A stretch of 64,000 bases of DNA from Caballeronia pedi (GTDB lineage Bacteria > Pseudomonadota > Gammaproteobacteria > Burkholderiales > Burkholderiaceae). The notes under the pieces were generated by a model. The model was not told where the DNA came from and ran no database searches. It worked only from the letters and a program-made list of their open reading frames with translations. A program made the translations under genes and the position numbers. Positions 15,881 through 24,376 of the stretch are shown here, piece by piece; position 1 is the first letter of the stretch; every line of letters starts with the position of its first letter. Location of the stretch: NCBI RefSeq assembly GCF_001544915.2, contig NZ_FCOE02000035.1:1-64000 (forward strand), given 5' to 3'.

Positions 15881-17128
15881 ATGTTCAGTCGCGCAGCCAG
15901 CACCGTTGAAAACGTCGATCCGGAACTCTGGGCCGCCATCACCGATGAAAACCGCCGTCAGGAAGATCACATCGAGCTGATCGCGTCGGAGAACTACACC
16001 AGCCCGGCGGTCATGGCCGCGCAAGGCTCGCAGCTCACCAACAAGTACGCAGAAGGCTATCCGGGCAAGCGTTACTACGGCGGTTGCGAATACGTCGATG
16101 TGGTCGAGCAACTCGCCATCGACCGCGTGAAGCAACTGTTCGGCGCCGAAGCCGCGAACGTGCAGCCGAATTCCGGCTCGCAGGCGAACCAGGGCGTGTT
16201 CTTCGCGATGCTCAAGCCCGGCGACACCATCATGGGCCTGAGCCTCGCGCACGGCGGTCACCTCACGCACGGCTCGCCGGTCAACATGTCGGGCAAGTGG
16301 TTCAACGTGGTGAGCTATGGCCTGACCGAAGCCGAGGATATCGATTACGACGCGGCCGAGCAGCTCGCGAACGAGCACAAGCCGAAGCTGATCGTCGCGG
16401 GCGCGTCGGCGTTTGCGTTGCGCATCGATTTCGAGCGGCTCGCGAAGATCGCGAAGAACGTCGGCGCGTATCTGATGGTCGACATGGCGCACTATGCGGG
16501 TCTCATCGCGGCGGGCGTGTATCCGAATCCGGTGCCGCATGCGGACTTCGTCACCACGACGACGCACAAGAGCCTGCGCGGCCCGCGCGGCGGCGTGATC
16601 CTGATGAAGGCGGAGTATGAGAAGCAGATCAATTCCGCGATCTTCCCCGGGATTCAGGGCGGCCCGCTGATGCATGTGATCGCGGCAAAGGCCGTTGCGT
16701 TCAAGGAAGCGTTGTCGCCGGAGTTCAAGACGTATCAGCAGCAAGTCGTCGATAACGCGCGCGTGCTTGCTGAAACGCTTGTGAAGCGCGGCTTGCGGAT
16801 CGTGTCGGGTCATACCGAAAGCCATGTGATGCTCGTCGATCTGCGTGCGAAGAAGATCACCGGCAAGGCTGCTGAAGCCGCGCTCGGCGCCGCGCATATC
16901 ACGGTCAACAAGAATGCGATTCCCAATGATCCGGAAAAGCCGTTCGTCACGAGTGGCATCCGTCTTGGCTCGCCCGCGATGACGACGCGCGGCTTCGGCG
17001 TGAAGGAAGCGGAGATCGTCGGTAATCTGATCGCCGATGTGCTGGAAAGCCCGGAAGATGCGGGGAATCTGGAACGTGTTCGCGAACAGGTCGCCGAGCT
17101 GACGAAGCGTTTTCCTGTGTACGGTTGA
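15881..17128 (+). CDS. glyA: Serine hydroxymethyltransferase
   Basis: 415 residues, the standard length, starting M-F-S-R-A-A-S-T-V at ATG 15881; the upstream in-frame extension is not conserved-looking. PLP lysine K230 lies in T-T-T-H-K-S-L-R-G-P-R-G-G. The substrate-binding H-I-E-L-I-A-S-E-N-Y and the G-S-Q-A-N region are intact. It interconverts serine and glycine with tetrahydrofolate. It stands alone, divergent from the guanidine operon, so it may be a second glyA copy rather than the housekeeping one. A large palindromic repeat starts 6 bp after the stop. Confidence 0.95.
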   Translation: MFSRAASTVENVDPELWAAITDENRRQEDHIELIASENYTSPAVMAAQGSQLTNKYAEGYPGKRYYGGCEYVDVVEQLAIDRVKQLFGAEAANVQPNSGSQANQGVFFAMLKPGDTIMGLSLAHGGHLTHGSPVNMSGKWFNVVSYGLTEAEDIDYDAAEQLANEHKPKLIVAGASAFALRIDFERLAKIAKNVGAYLMVDMAHYAGLIAAGVYPNPVPHADFVTTTTHKSLRGPRGGVILMKAEYEKQINSAIFPGIQGGPLMHVIAAKAVAFKEALSPEFKTYQQQVVDNARVLAETLVKRGLRIVSGHTESHVMLVDLRAKKITGKAAEAALGAAHITVNKNAIPNDPEKPFVTSGIRLGSPAMTTRGFGVKEAEIVGNLIADVLESPEDAGNLERVREQVAELTKRFPVYG

Positions 17129-17133
17129 GGTTT

Positions 17134-17220
17134 CGCCGGATCCCGTTAGCGTGTAGGTTTGTTAGCGTTGCCCCTGTGCGGGGCAACGCTAATCGACCAA
17201 CGCGAACACGGGATCCGGCG
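17134..17220. repeat. Palindromic extragenic repeat, complete copy
   Basis: Outer arms CGCCGGATCCCG (17134-17145) and CGGGATCCGGCG (17209-17220) are perfect complements. An inner 13-bp stem TTAGCGTTGCCCC / GGGGCAACGCTAA (17162-17174 with 17180-17192) has a 5-nt loop. Related partial copies lie at 54446 and 57211 in this window. It looks like a REP/BIME-type element. It may also protect or end the glyA transcript. Confidence 0.85.
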
Positions 17221-17327
17221 ACAAGCTTGAAATCAACTCTCGCACCACCCAACTACATCCGCCTCATCGGCTGCAACGAAGCCGACCACGCGCCCGCCAT
17301 TCGAGACCATGTCGACATGAGCGCCTC

Positions 17328-17930
17328 ATGAACCGTCGTCCCGAGAACGTGACGGCTTTCATCGCCATCGCAGAGACGCTGTTCAGGTCGGAGAAGTTGC
17401 CGGAAGCCGGCCGCATCGTTGCGGCGCGCGTCTTCGAGCGGCTGCAAACGCCCTCCGACGACGGCGCGCGGCATCACACACGCTATCCCGCCTGCGACTG
17501 GCTCGACGCGGCGCTCGCCCCTTTCATCGACGAAGACACCGGTTTTGGCGCGGCCGCGCGCGCACTCAAGGCGCTCGAACCGGACCTCGGCTGGTCGCGC
17601 CGTTCATCGGGCGAAAACGGCAGCGAGAACTATATCGACGCCCACGTTCACGGCATGATCTGCGGTCCGGGCGGCGCCGAGAGCCGCTACGACGTGCAAC
17701 TGGGCTTCTCGCTGATGTTGCCGCACGTTCGATACCCCGACCACAGCCATCCGCCCGAGGAGGCCTACGTGCTGTTCACGCCGGGCGAGTTCCGGCAGAA
17801 CGGCGGCGCGTGGTTCGATCCGGGCATCGGCGGCGGCATTCATAACGTGCGAAACAATCCGCACGCGATGCGTTCCGGCGCGGTCCCTTTTCTGGCGATG
17901 TGGACACTGCTGACAAAAACGGACGACTAG
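17328..17930 (+). CDS. DMSP lyase-like cupin (DddL/DddQ superfamily)
   Basis: 200 residues. The C-terminal cupin carries Y-P-D-H-S-H-P-P-E-E-A-Y (metal-binding H-x-H...E) followed by W-F-D-P-G-I-G-G-G-I-H-N and a second H-A-M-R-S motif, the pattern of dimethylsulfoniopropionate lyases. The first ~80 residues are helical, as in the family. DMSP cleavage gives dimethyl sulfide and acrylate. No acrylate genes are adjacent, though the acyl-CoA operon lies 2 kb away. Its stop overlaps the convergent sigma-54 activator by 4 bp. Substrate needs testing; other cupin lyases look alike. Confidence 0.75.
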   Translation: MNRRPENVTAFIAIAETLFRSEKLPEAGRIVAARVFERLQTPSDDGARHHTRYPACDWLDAALAPFIDEDTGFGAAARALKALEPDLGWSRRSSGENGSENYIDAHVHGMICGPGGAESRYDVQLGFSLMLPHVRYPDHSHPPEEAYVLFTPGEFRQNGGAWFDPGIGGGIHNVRNNPHAMRSGAVPFLAMWTLLTKTDD

Positions 17931-19732
17931 CCCGGCTGACGAAGCGATCTTTCGATGCGTATGCCGTGCCGCTTCATCTTCGCGTAGAGCGCGGGTTTCG
18001 ACACTTGCAGCAGCTTCGCGCAGTTCGTCACGTTGAAGTTGCACGCCTGCAAGGCGGACTCGATCGCGACGCGCTCCGCTTCCTTCAGTGACATCGGCTC
18101 GCGATGCTGTCCCGCTGACGCGTCGTTCGCCTGCGCGACGCTCGCGCCGCCGAGCAACGACGATATATCCGCGATACGCTCGCCTTCGTTGAAGTTGACG
18201 ATCTTCTCGACGAGATTCTCGATCTCGCGCACGTTGCCGGGCCAGTCGTGCGCTTCGAGCTGCCGCAGCGCCTGCTCCGCGATTTCGGGCGTCGGCTTGT
18301 GCATGCGCGTGCAGTAGCGATCGAGAAAGAATGCGGCCATCGCGCGGATATCCTCGCGACGTTCGCGCAGAGGCGGGATCGTGATTTCGATCACGTTGCA
18401 GCGGTAGTACAGGTCCTCGCGGAAGGTCTTCGCGAGCACCATCGACGCGAGATCGCGATTGCTCGCGCAGACGATGCGCACGTCGACGGGAATGCCGCGT
18501 GTGTCGCCGATGCGCGTGACCTCGCGCTCCTGCAGCACGCGCAGGAGCTTCGCCTGAACGTCGATGGGCAGCTCCGAGATTTCATCGAGAAACACCGTGC
18601 CGCCATCGGCGGATTCGAACTTGCCGGGCCGGCCGTCGCGCGCCGCGCCCGTGAAACTGCCGGGCGCATGGCCGAAGAGTTCGCTTTCGATCAGCGCATG
18701 CGGCAGCGCCGCGCAGTTGATCGCGATGAACGGCTGCGCGGCACGCGCGCCGGCGTTATGAATCGCCTGCGCGAAGACTTCCTTGCCGACGCCGCTTTCG
18801 CCCGACAACAACACGTTCGACGCGCCGCGCGCCGCCTTCTTCGCGGCATCGACCGCGCGCTTCATGCCCGCGCTCGAACCGATCACGTTATCGAAGGTGA
18901 AGCGCGCGTGATTGCCCGCGTAGCGCCCGGCCAGCTTGCGCACGCGCCGCATCTCGCGGAACGTGTTGACGACCGACACGACTTCGCCGCAGCGGTTCTT
19001 GATCGGAATGGCGGTATCGAGCAGATGCAGATGCCGCGCGGGCGAATCGATGATCAGTTCGCGATCGACATATCCCACGCCCGTGGTAAAGATCGGCCCG
19101 ACGATCGGCTCGAAGTCGATCACCTCGTTGAGCTTCCTGCCGATGCTCGCCTTCGGATCGATGCCGAGGATGCGTCCCGCGACCGAATTGACGTGCCGCA
19201 GCACCTGGCCCTGCCCGATCACCATCAGCCCGTCGCCGATATGGTCGATGATCGCGCGCTGCTCTTCGACAAGCGTGTCGTAGGCGGCGAGATCGAAGGC
19301 GCTTTGCAGGAGGACGTCGAGTGTCGCGCCGAGCAGCGCGATCCATGCGGCAGGCGTGGAATCGACGGGTAAAGGCGTTCGCAGCGCGACGAGGAAGACG
19401 CGGCGTCCGTGCGCATCGATGCGCAGCGCGAACGCTTGCTGAAGCGCTGCGGCCGGGCCGTGCAGCGCAAGCATCGCGCAGCGTCCGTCCGATGCCGCCG
19501 TGGCGGCTTCCGCGAGCTCGGCGAGTTGCCCGGAGGGGCACCGCGCGAAAAACGCGTCGAGCGGGCCATCGACGGTTTGTGCGACGCCGTCGAGCACATG
19601 GCCGCTGCGATCCAGCGTGAAGATGCACGCGTTCGCTTCACGCGCCGCGAGACGGCGCGCATCGCGCCAGCGGGAGGACGCGAGCGCGCTCTCCAGCGTG
19701 GCGGTGTCGGGATCGAGCGCGACGGTGGCCAT
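17927..19732 (-). CDS. Sigma-54-dependent transcriptional activator (PAS-AAA-Fis)
   Basis: 601 residues from ATG 19732, with AGGA just upstream; longer starts are unsupported. An N-terminal sensing region (about 1-160) precedes a PAS domain (about 165-290). The central AAA+ domain has Walker A G-E-S-G-V-G-K-E, the sigma-54 contact loop G-S-F-T-G-A (usual GAFTGA with A-to-S) and Walker B G-G-T-V-F-L-D-E-I. A Fis-type helix-turn-helix ends the protein. It follows the acyl-CoA operon in the same orientation (84-bp gap). That operon has a sigma-54 promoter, so this is its probable activator. Confidence 0.9.
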   Translation of the reverse strand: MATVALDPDTATLESALASSRWRDARRLAAREANACIFTLDRSGHVLDGVAQTVDGPLDAFFARCPSGQLAELAEAATAASDGRCAMLALHGPAAALQQAFALRIDAHGRRVFLVALRTPLPVDSTPAAWIALLGATLDVLLQSAFDLAAYDTLVEEQRAIIDHIGDGLMVIGQGQVLRHVNSVAGRILGIDPKASIGRKLNEVIDFEPIVGPIFTTGVGYVDRELIIDSPARHLHLLDTAIPIKNRCGEVVSVVNTFREMRRVRKLAGRYAGNHARFTFDNVIGSSAGMKRAVDAAKKAARGASNVLLSGESGVGKEVFAQAIHNAGARAAQPFIAINCAALPHALIESELFGHAPGSFTGAARDGRPGKFESADGGTVFLDEISELPIDVQAKLLRVLQEREVTRIGDTRGIPVDVRIVCASNRDLASMVLAKTFREDLYYRCNVIEITIPPLRERREDIRAMAAFFLDRYCTRMHKPTPEIAEQALRQLEAHDWPGNVREIENLVEKIVNFNEGERIADISSLLGGASVAQANDASAGQHREPMSLKEAERVAIESALQACNFNVTNCAKLLQVSKPALYAKMKRHGIRIERSLRQPG

Positions 19733-19816
19733 GGCTTCCTGCGGACGGTCGGGCGATGGGGTTGAATATAGCAGGACAAAATCCCGTCGCCCGGCGTCGC
19801 ACGGCATGGCGGCGAA

Positions 19817-20950
19817 TCAGTCCTTCTGCGCAATCGCCGTAAGCGCGCCCCCATTCAGCCGATACACCGTCACGGGCGCGTCGATCCAGTCGCCATTCGA
19901 ATCGAACTTCACGGGACCGAGAATGCTCGTGAACGACTGATCGCGCAACGCCTTCACGAACACTTCAGGCTTCGCCGATCCCGCTTTCTGCATCGCATCG
20001 GCAACGACGAGCGTGGCCGCATAAAACGCCGGCGCGTACGTATCGACATCTGCGCTGAACGCGCTCTTGAACCTCGCGCGGAACGTCTTGCCGTCGGGCA
20101 GCGTGTCGAGCGGCGCGCCGCCCTGCGCGCAGAACATGCGCTTGTCCGCGACGCCCGCCGAGAGCTTGTCGAACTCGGGCGAACAGATGCCGTCACCGCC
20201 GACGAGCGTCGCGTTCACGCCGAGCTCGCCCATCTGCCGCGCGAGCGTCGCGGCCTGCGCATAGTAGCCGCCATAGAACACGACCTGCGGATTGCGCGAC
20301 TTGATCTGCGTGAGAATCGCCTTGAAGTCGGTCGACTTGTCGGTGCTGAATTCCCGCGCGACGATCTGCAAGCCCTCCTTCTGCGCGGTCTTGATGAACA
20401 CATCGGCGACGCCCGTGCCGTATGCGGTGCGATCGTCGATCACGGCGGCGCGCTGCGCGCCGAGCACCTTCGACGCATAGACCGCCATGCGGCCGCCCAT
20501 CACGTTGTCGTTGGTGGCGAGGCGAAACACGTACGGATAGCCGAGATGCGTGAGATCCGGATTCGACGATGCGCCCGTCATCATCACCACGTGCGCGTCG
20601 TTGTAGATGCGCGCCGCCGGAATGCTCACGCCCGAGTTGTAATGGCCGATGACCGCCGCGACGCCATCGTCGACGAGCTTCTGCGCAACGTTCACGCCGA
20701 CTTTCGGGTCGCCCTGATCGTCCATCGAAATCAACTGGAACTTCACGGGCTTGCCGGCGATCGTGAAGCCTTTCGCGTTCAGCTCGTCGATGGCGAGGCG
20801 CACGCCGCGCTCGTCGTCCTTGCCGCTTTGCGCGGCGCTGCCCGTGAGTGGCCCCGCCACGCCGATCTTCACCACTTCCTGCGCGTTCGCCACGTTGCAC
20901 AGCATCGCGGCGCATGCGACGAACGCCGTCGCCATCTTCATCGGTTTCAT
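19817..20950 (-). CDS. Branched-chain-amino-acid-type ABC periplasmic binding protein
   Basis: 377 residues with a signal peptide ending N-V-A-N-A-Q (about 23). The LivK/Leu-Ile-Val-binding fold is evident (V-K-I-G-V-A-G-P-L-T-G, G-H-Y-N-S-G-V-S-I-P-A, Y-P-Y-V-F-R-L-A-T-N-D). Its ATG overlaps the HAD gene stop (ATGA). No LIV permease or ATPase is nearby, so it must borrow a transporter or act as an orphan binding protein. Co-transcription with CoA-ligase genes suggests an aromatic or other carboxylic acid ligand. Confidence 0.88.
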   Translation of the reverse strand: MKPMKMATAFVACAAMLCNVANAQEVVKIGVAGPLTGSAAQSGKDDERGVRLAIDELNAKGFTIAGKPVKFQLISMDDQGDPKVGVNVAQKLVDDGVAAVIGHYNSGVSIPAARIYNDAHVVMMTGASSNPDLTHLGYPYVFRLATNDNVMGGRMAVYASKVLGAQRAAVIDDRTAYGTGVADVFIKTAQKEGLQIVAREFSTDKSTDFKAILTQIKSRNPQVVFYGGYYAQAATLARQMGELGVNATLVGGDGICSPEFDKLSAGVADKRMFCAQGGAPLDTLPDGKTFRARFKSAFSADVDTYAPAFYAATLVVADAMQKAGSAKPEVFVKALRDQSFTSILGPVKFDSNGDWIDAPVTVYRLNGGALTAIAQKD

Positions 20951-21666
20951 ATCGTTTCCCCAGTCGCTGTGAATGACAGACTATCCAGAAGGTCCCGTAC
21001 CGGCGACAACGTGTCGAACTCGAAATCCGGGCGCGGCTGCCACGTGCCGAGCGTATCGCCACCGCGATTGATCCACGCCACCGCCATGCCGAGCGGCTTC
21101 GCGCCGTCGATATCGGCCCAGCTCGCGAGCGAGCAATGCAGCACGTCCCGCGCGGGCTGCGCGAGGCGGTCGAGCGCGAGCGAGAAGATCGCCTGCGACG
21201 GCTTGTACGCCTGCGCCATCTCCGCCGTCGTGACGTGCTCGAAGTAGCGCGTGAGCCGCGTGCGCCGCCACAAGTCGCTGTCCATGTTGGTGATCGGCAT
21301 CAGCGGATAGCGCGACGCGGCCCAGTCGAGGAACGGCACGGCGTCGGCGTGCGCGGGCGACGCTTCGACGAGATGCGTGAGGAACACATCGGTGAGCGCA
21401 TCCATCGCGTGGCCACGGCGCGCACCGGGCCAGCGCGCATCGAGCACGGCTGTGAGCGCCTCTCGCGCGACATCGCGATACCGCGCGTACGCCTGCCCGC
21501 GATAAAGCCGCACATTGCGGATGTCCCAGTCGAGATAGATGTCGAAGGCGGAATCGCCGGTTTCGATGGACAGTCGACGCAGCACTTCCGCGATGCCGGT
21601 CGTGCCGCCGCGATCGACATCGACGAGCGTGCCGAAATAATCGAAGGTCAGGGCTTTCGGATTCAT
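20947..21666 (-). CDS. HAD-superfamily hydrolase (haloacid dehalogenase type)
   Basis: 239 residues starting M-N-P-K-A-L-T-F-D-Y-F-G-T-L-V-D, where the D in F-D-Y-F-G-T is the nucleophile. Motif II is T-N-M-D and the motif III K is in Y-K-P-S. Motif IV is W-A-D-I-D-G-A with W-I-N-R following, as in type II haloacid dehalogenases. ATG 21666 overlaps the previous stop by 4 bp and the end overlaps the next start by 4 bp. Substrate unknown. Confidence 0.82.
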   Translation of the reverse strand: MNPKALTFDYFGTLVDVDRGGTTGIAEVLRRLSIETGDSAFDIYLDWDIRNVRLYRGQAYARYRDVAREALTAVLDARWPGARRGHAMDALTDVFLTHLVEASPAHADAVPFLDWAASRYPLMPITNMDSDLWRRTRLTRYFEHVTTAEMAQAYKPSQAIFSLALDRLAQPARDVLHCSLASWADIDGAKPLGMAVAWINRGGDTLGTWQPRPDFEFDTLSPVRDLLDSLSFTATGETI

Positions 21667-22433
21667 CGCGCGTGCTCCTTGCGGGTGGCGAAGGCCTTCA
21701 CGCGTTCGGCGGCCTCGGGGTCCGCGAAGGCATCGATGGTCGCGGCGAATTCGAGGTCGAGGCTGCGTGACAGCGTGTTCGAGAGTTCCATCGTGACGAG
21801 CCGCTTCAGACGCGCGATCGACGATTGCGAACGGTGCGCGATGCGCGCTGCGAGCGTCATCGCCGTGTCGAGCATCGCTTCGCGCGGCACGACGCGATTC
21901 ACGAGTCCCATCGACAGAAGCGATTGCGCGCTTTGCCGCTCGCCGAGCAGCCATAGTTCCATCGCGCGTTGATGGCCGAGCGCCTGCGGCAGCAGCTGCG
22001 TGACGCCGCCGGTGACGAACTGCCCCCACTCCATCTCCGGAAAGAACGCGACGAGATCGTCCGATGCGACGACGATGTCGCAATTGAGCATCCACTCGAA
22101 GCCGCCGCCGACAGCGAAGCCATGCACCGCGCCGACGACCGGCTTCGCGTTGAACATCAGATCGCGCGTGATGCGCTGAATGCGTTCGATATGACTGCGG
22201 ATGCTGTCATCGCTCGCGCTCTGCTCGCCGAATTCCTTCAGATCGTCGCCCGCGCAGAACGCGCGGCCCGCGCCGGTCAGCACGATCACGCGGCACGCGG
22301 CGTCATCGTTCGCGCGTTGCAGCGCGTCGTGCAGGTCGTCGAGCAGCGGCCCGCTGATCGCGTTCATGCGCTCGGGGCGATCCAGCGTCACGATGCAGAC
22401 GGGTCCATCCATGCTTGTCTTCACGTAGCTCAT
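21663..22433 (-). CDS. Enoyl-CoA hydratase/isomerase family protein
   Basis: 256 residues, M-S-Y-V-K-T-S-M-D-G start at 22433. Crotonase signatures: F-C-A-G-D-D-L-K-E-F (CoA/oxyanion loop) and V-G-A-V-H-G-F-A-V-G-G-G-F-E. The second catalytic Glu region (W-G-Q-F-V-T-G-G-V-T) has Q/F in place of a clear acidic pair, so it may be a non-hydratase crotonase. It overlaps both neighbours by 4 bp and acts on the CoA ester made by the ligase upstream. Confidence 0.85.
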   Translation of the reverse strand: MSYVKTSMDGPVCIVTLDRPERMNAISGPLLDDLHDALQRANDDAACRVIVLTGAGRAFCAGDDLKEFGEQSASDDSIRSHIERIQRITRDLMFNAKPVVGAVHGFAVGGGFEWMLNCDIVVASDDLVAFFPEMEWGQFVTGGVTQLLPQALGHQRAMELWLLGERQSAQSLLSMGLVNRVVPREAMLDTAMTLAARIAHRSQSSIARLKRLVTMELSNTLSRSLDLEFAATIDAFADPEAAERVKAFATRKEHAR

Positions 22434-23773
22434 GCGGGCTCCTTGTCGATCCAGCGTGTCTTGCCTTCGGTGCGCGGAAAGTGCTCGAACGGGACCATCG
22501 TCACCGCCGCGCTCGCGCCGATGCGTTCGCGCACGGCAGCCTCGATGCGCGCCGCCGCGTCGTCCCATCGATCGGCGGGCAAGCCGTGCGCGGCCTCGAC
22601 CGTCATCGCGATGCGGTCGTACGGACCCGGGCCTTTCAGCACGATGCGGAACATGCCCGACGCCCATTGCGGCAACGCCTCGACCGCGAGCCGCACCGCG
22701 CCCGGAAACACGTTGACGCCGCGCACGTTGAACATGTCGTCGGTGCGGCCCGTCACGCGAAAGCGCCACGCGCTGCGGCCGTCGGGCCCGGGATCGGTCG
22801 CGGTCACGGTGACGACATCGCGGGTGCGATAGCGCACGAGCGGCTGGCATTGCTTGCGCAAGTGCGTGCAGACGAGTTCGCCGGTCGTGCCCGCTTCGAC
22901 CGGTAGACGTGCAAGCGTCTGCGGATCGATGATCTCGGCGAACACGACGTCGCCCGCGTGATACAGAAGATCGTTGGTCCAGCCGGTCTGTCCGCCGAGA
23001 ATGCTCAGCACTTCCGAGAGACCGAAGTTCGCGTTGCGCACCTTGAAGCCCCACTTCTCTTCCATCGCGGCGCGCAACTCGGGATTGTCGAGACCCGCTT
23101 CGCCGCCGAACAGACCGAGCTTCAGTCCGAGATCGCGCGGCGCGGGGCCGCCGGTCTCGCGCAACACCTGCTCGATCAGCGCGGGATACGACGGCGTGCA
23201 GGAAATCGCGTTGATGCCGAGGTTCAGGATCGAATCGATGAGCAGCCGCGTGTTGCCGACGCCAAACGGCACGACCGTCGCGCCGGTCGCTTCGAGGATC
23301 GTGTGATCGGTGAAGCCGCCGGTCCACATGCAGTAGTTGAGGCAATGCACGACGCGATCGTCCGGGCGCAGGCCCGCCGCCCACATCGAGCGCGCGCCGA
23401 CGCGGGCGATATCCGCCGCGTCGCGCGTGCTGTTGGCGAGGATCAGCGGCCGGCCCGTCGTGCCCGATGTGCGATGCAGCCGCGCGATGCCGCCTTCCGC
23501 GCACGCGACGTAATCGCCATACGGCGATGCGCCTTCCTGGCTCACGCGCAGTTCGTCCTTCTCGGTGAATGGCATGTCCTGCAGCGTGTCGAGCGTGATG
23601 TCGTCGCGGCCGATCCAGTGCGCGAGCCGGGTCCGGTAGAACGCGGACATTGCCCGCAGATACGGCCAGTGCGAGGCCCAGAGCGCGTCCTGATGACGGC
23701 GCACGTCGGCGGGCGAGAGCGTTTCGAACGCTTCGTCGAAGTAGACGCCGTGCGTCGGGGAATGTTCAGCCAT
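22430..23773 (-). CDS. Phenylacetate-CoA ligase-like AMP-forming CoA ligase
   Basis: 447 residues. P-loop-like H-R-T-S-G-T-T-G-R-P in the N-terminal third; Y-R-T-R-D-V-V and V-T-G-R-T-D-D-M-F-N-V-R-G-V-N-V-F-P are typical of PaaK-type ligases. It activates an aryl or arylacetic acid to its CoA thioester using ATP. The paa ring-oxidation genes are absent, so the acid is probably not phenylacetate itself. It overlaps the enoyl-CoA hydratase start by 4 bp. Confidence 0.85.
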   Translation of the reverse strand: MAEHSPTHGVYFDEAFETLSPADVRRHQDALWASHWPYLRAMSAFYRTRLAHWIGRDDITLDTLQDMPFTEKDELRVSQEGASPYGDYVACAEGGIARLHRTSGTTGRPLILANSTRDAADIARVGARSMWAAGLRPDDRVVHCLNYCMWTGGFTDHTILEATGATVVPFGVGNTRLLIDSILNLGINAISCTPSYPALIEQVLRETGGPAPRDLGLKLGLFGGEAGLDNPELRAAMEEKWGFKVRNANFGLSEVLSILGGQTGWTNDLLYHAGDVVFAEIIDPQTLARLPVEAGTTGELVCTHLRKQCQPLVRYRTRDVVTVTATDPGPDGRSAWRFRVTGRTDDMFNVRGVNVFPGAVRLAVEALPQWASGMFRIVLKGPGPYDRIAMTVEAAHGLPADRWDDAAARIEAAVRERIGASAAVTMVPFEHFPRTEGKTRWIDKEPA

Positions 23774-23800
23774 GTGCTTTTCTCTCGTCGTGGGAATGCG

Positions 23801-24205
23801 TCATTCGGCGCGGCGGCGTTTCGCGGCGCGCGCTTCGATCACGGAGCGCTCGACGATCGCGCGCGCGTGGCTCGCCGTGCCGACCCGCCCGCCCGCGTCG
23901 GAGGCGACAATGTCGAACCAGTACAGCGCGCCTTCGAGGTCGCGGAAGGTCGCGGTCGCGGATACATCGGCGCCGAGCGGCGTCGGCGCGAGATGATTGA
24001 GATGCGTCGTCACGCCGACGGACAGTTGCCCGTCGCCGACGGCATCGCGCAACGCTTCGGCGCACGCGCGCTCGATCAGCGAAAGCAATGCGGGCGTGGA
24101 CAGCACGTCGGGATAGCGCTCGCCCGCTCCTTGCGCGTGGGCGGACGCGAGATCGGCGGATGTGACGGTGTGGGTGAGCGTCGCGGCTCGGCCTCGTTCG
24201 ATCAT
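23801..24205 (-). CDS. FlK-like hotdog thioesterase
   Basis: 134 residues. V-L-S-T-P-A-L-L-S-L-I-E-R-A-C-A-E-A and V-G-V-T-T-H-L-N-H-L-A-P-T-P-L-G match the fluoroacetyl-CoA thioesterase-like hotdog family, including the Thr/Glu/His positions. First gene of the operon, about 22 nt after the predicted sigma-54 start. It probably releases or proofreads the CoA ester made by the operon. Confidence 0.8.
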   Translation of the reverse strand: MIERGRAATLTHTVTSADLASAHAQGAGERYPDVLSTPALLSLIERACAEALRDAVGDGQLSVGVTTHLNHLAPTPLGADVSATATFRDLEGALYWFDIVASDAGGRVGTASHARAIVERSVIEARAAKRRRAE

Positions 24206-24237
24206 GTGCGGCTCCGGGTTGTCTGGAGCGTGATCAA

Positions 24238-24253
24238 TGCAAGGGCCGGGCCA
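24238..24253 (-). promoter_or_regulatory. Sigma-54 promoter of the acyl-CoA operon
   Basis: Minus-strand TGGCCCG-GCCC-TTGCA differs from the sigma-54 consensus at one position and keeps GG-N10-GC. It is about 30 bp before the thioesterase ATG, and a sigma-54 activator is encoded at the far end of the same gene group. Confidence 0.7.
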
Positions 24254-24260
24254 TATGCGT

Positions 24261-24285
24261 CAAAGCCCCGTCTGGCGGGGCTTTG
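24261..24285. terminator. 10-bp perfect stem-loop between ADH and acyl-CoA operon
   Basis: CAAAGCCCCG / CGGGGCTTTG with a 5-nt loop. It lies about 90 bp beyond the stop of the upstream alcohol dehydrogenase (minus strand) and just above the -24 element of the next promoter. It is most simply the ADH transcript terminator, though no T-run follows on either strand. Confidence 0.5.
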
Positions 24286-24303
24286 CGGGATTTATCGAGG
24301 TCG

Positions 24304-24344
24304 CGAATCTGTGAATCGGAAAGATTCTTGTCGTTAAGATTCGA
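24304..24344. promoter_or_regulatory. Nested inverted repeats, probable activator site
   Basis: CGAATCT (24304-24310) pairs with AGATTCG (24338-24344), and inside lies GAATC-N5-GATTC (24313-24327). The cluster sits about 50-90 bp upstream of the -24 box, where a sigma-54 activator would bind. Assignment to the activator encoded at 17927-19732 is inference. Confidence 0.45.
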
Positions 24345-24376
24345 AACGGTCGTCGGGTTGTTTTACGGTGATTGCC

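Noticed and set aside
17162..17192. glyA intrinsic terminator
   Set aside because: The stem is strong but lacks a T-run and is the core of a palindromic element recurring elsewhere, so it is recorded as a repeat; some termination effect is not excluded.
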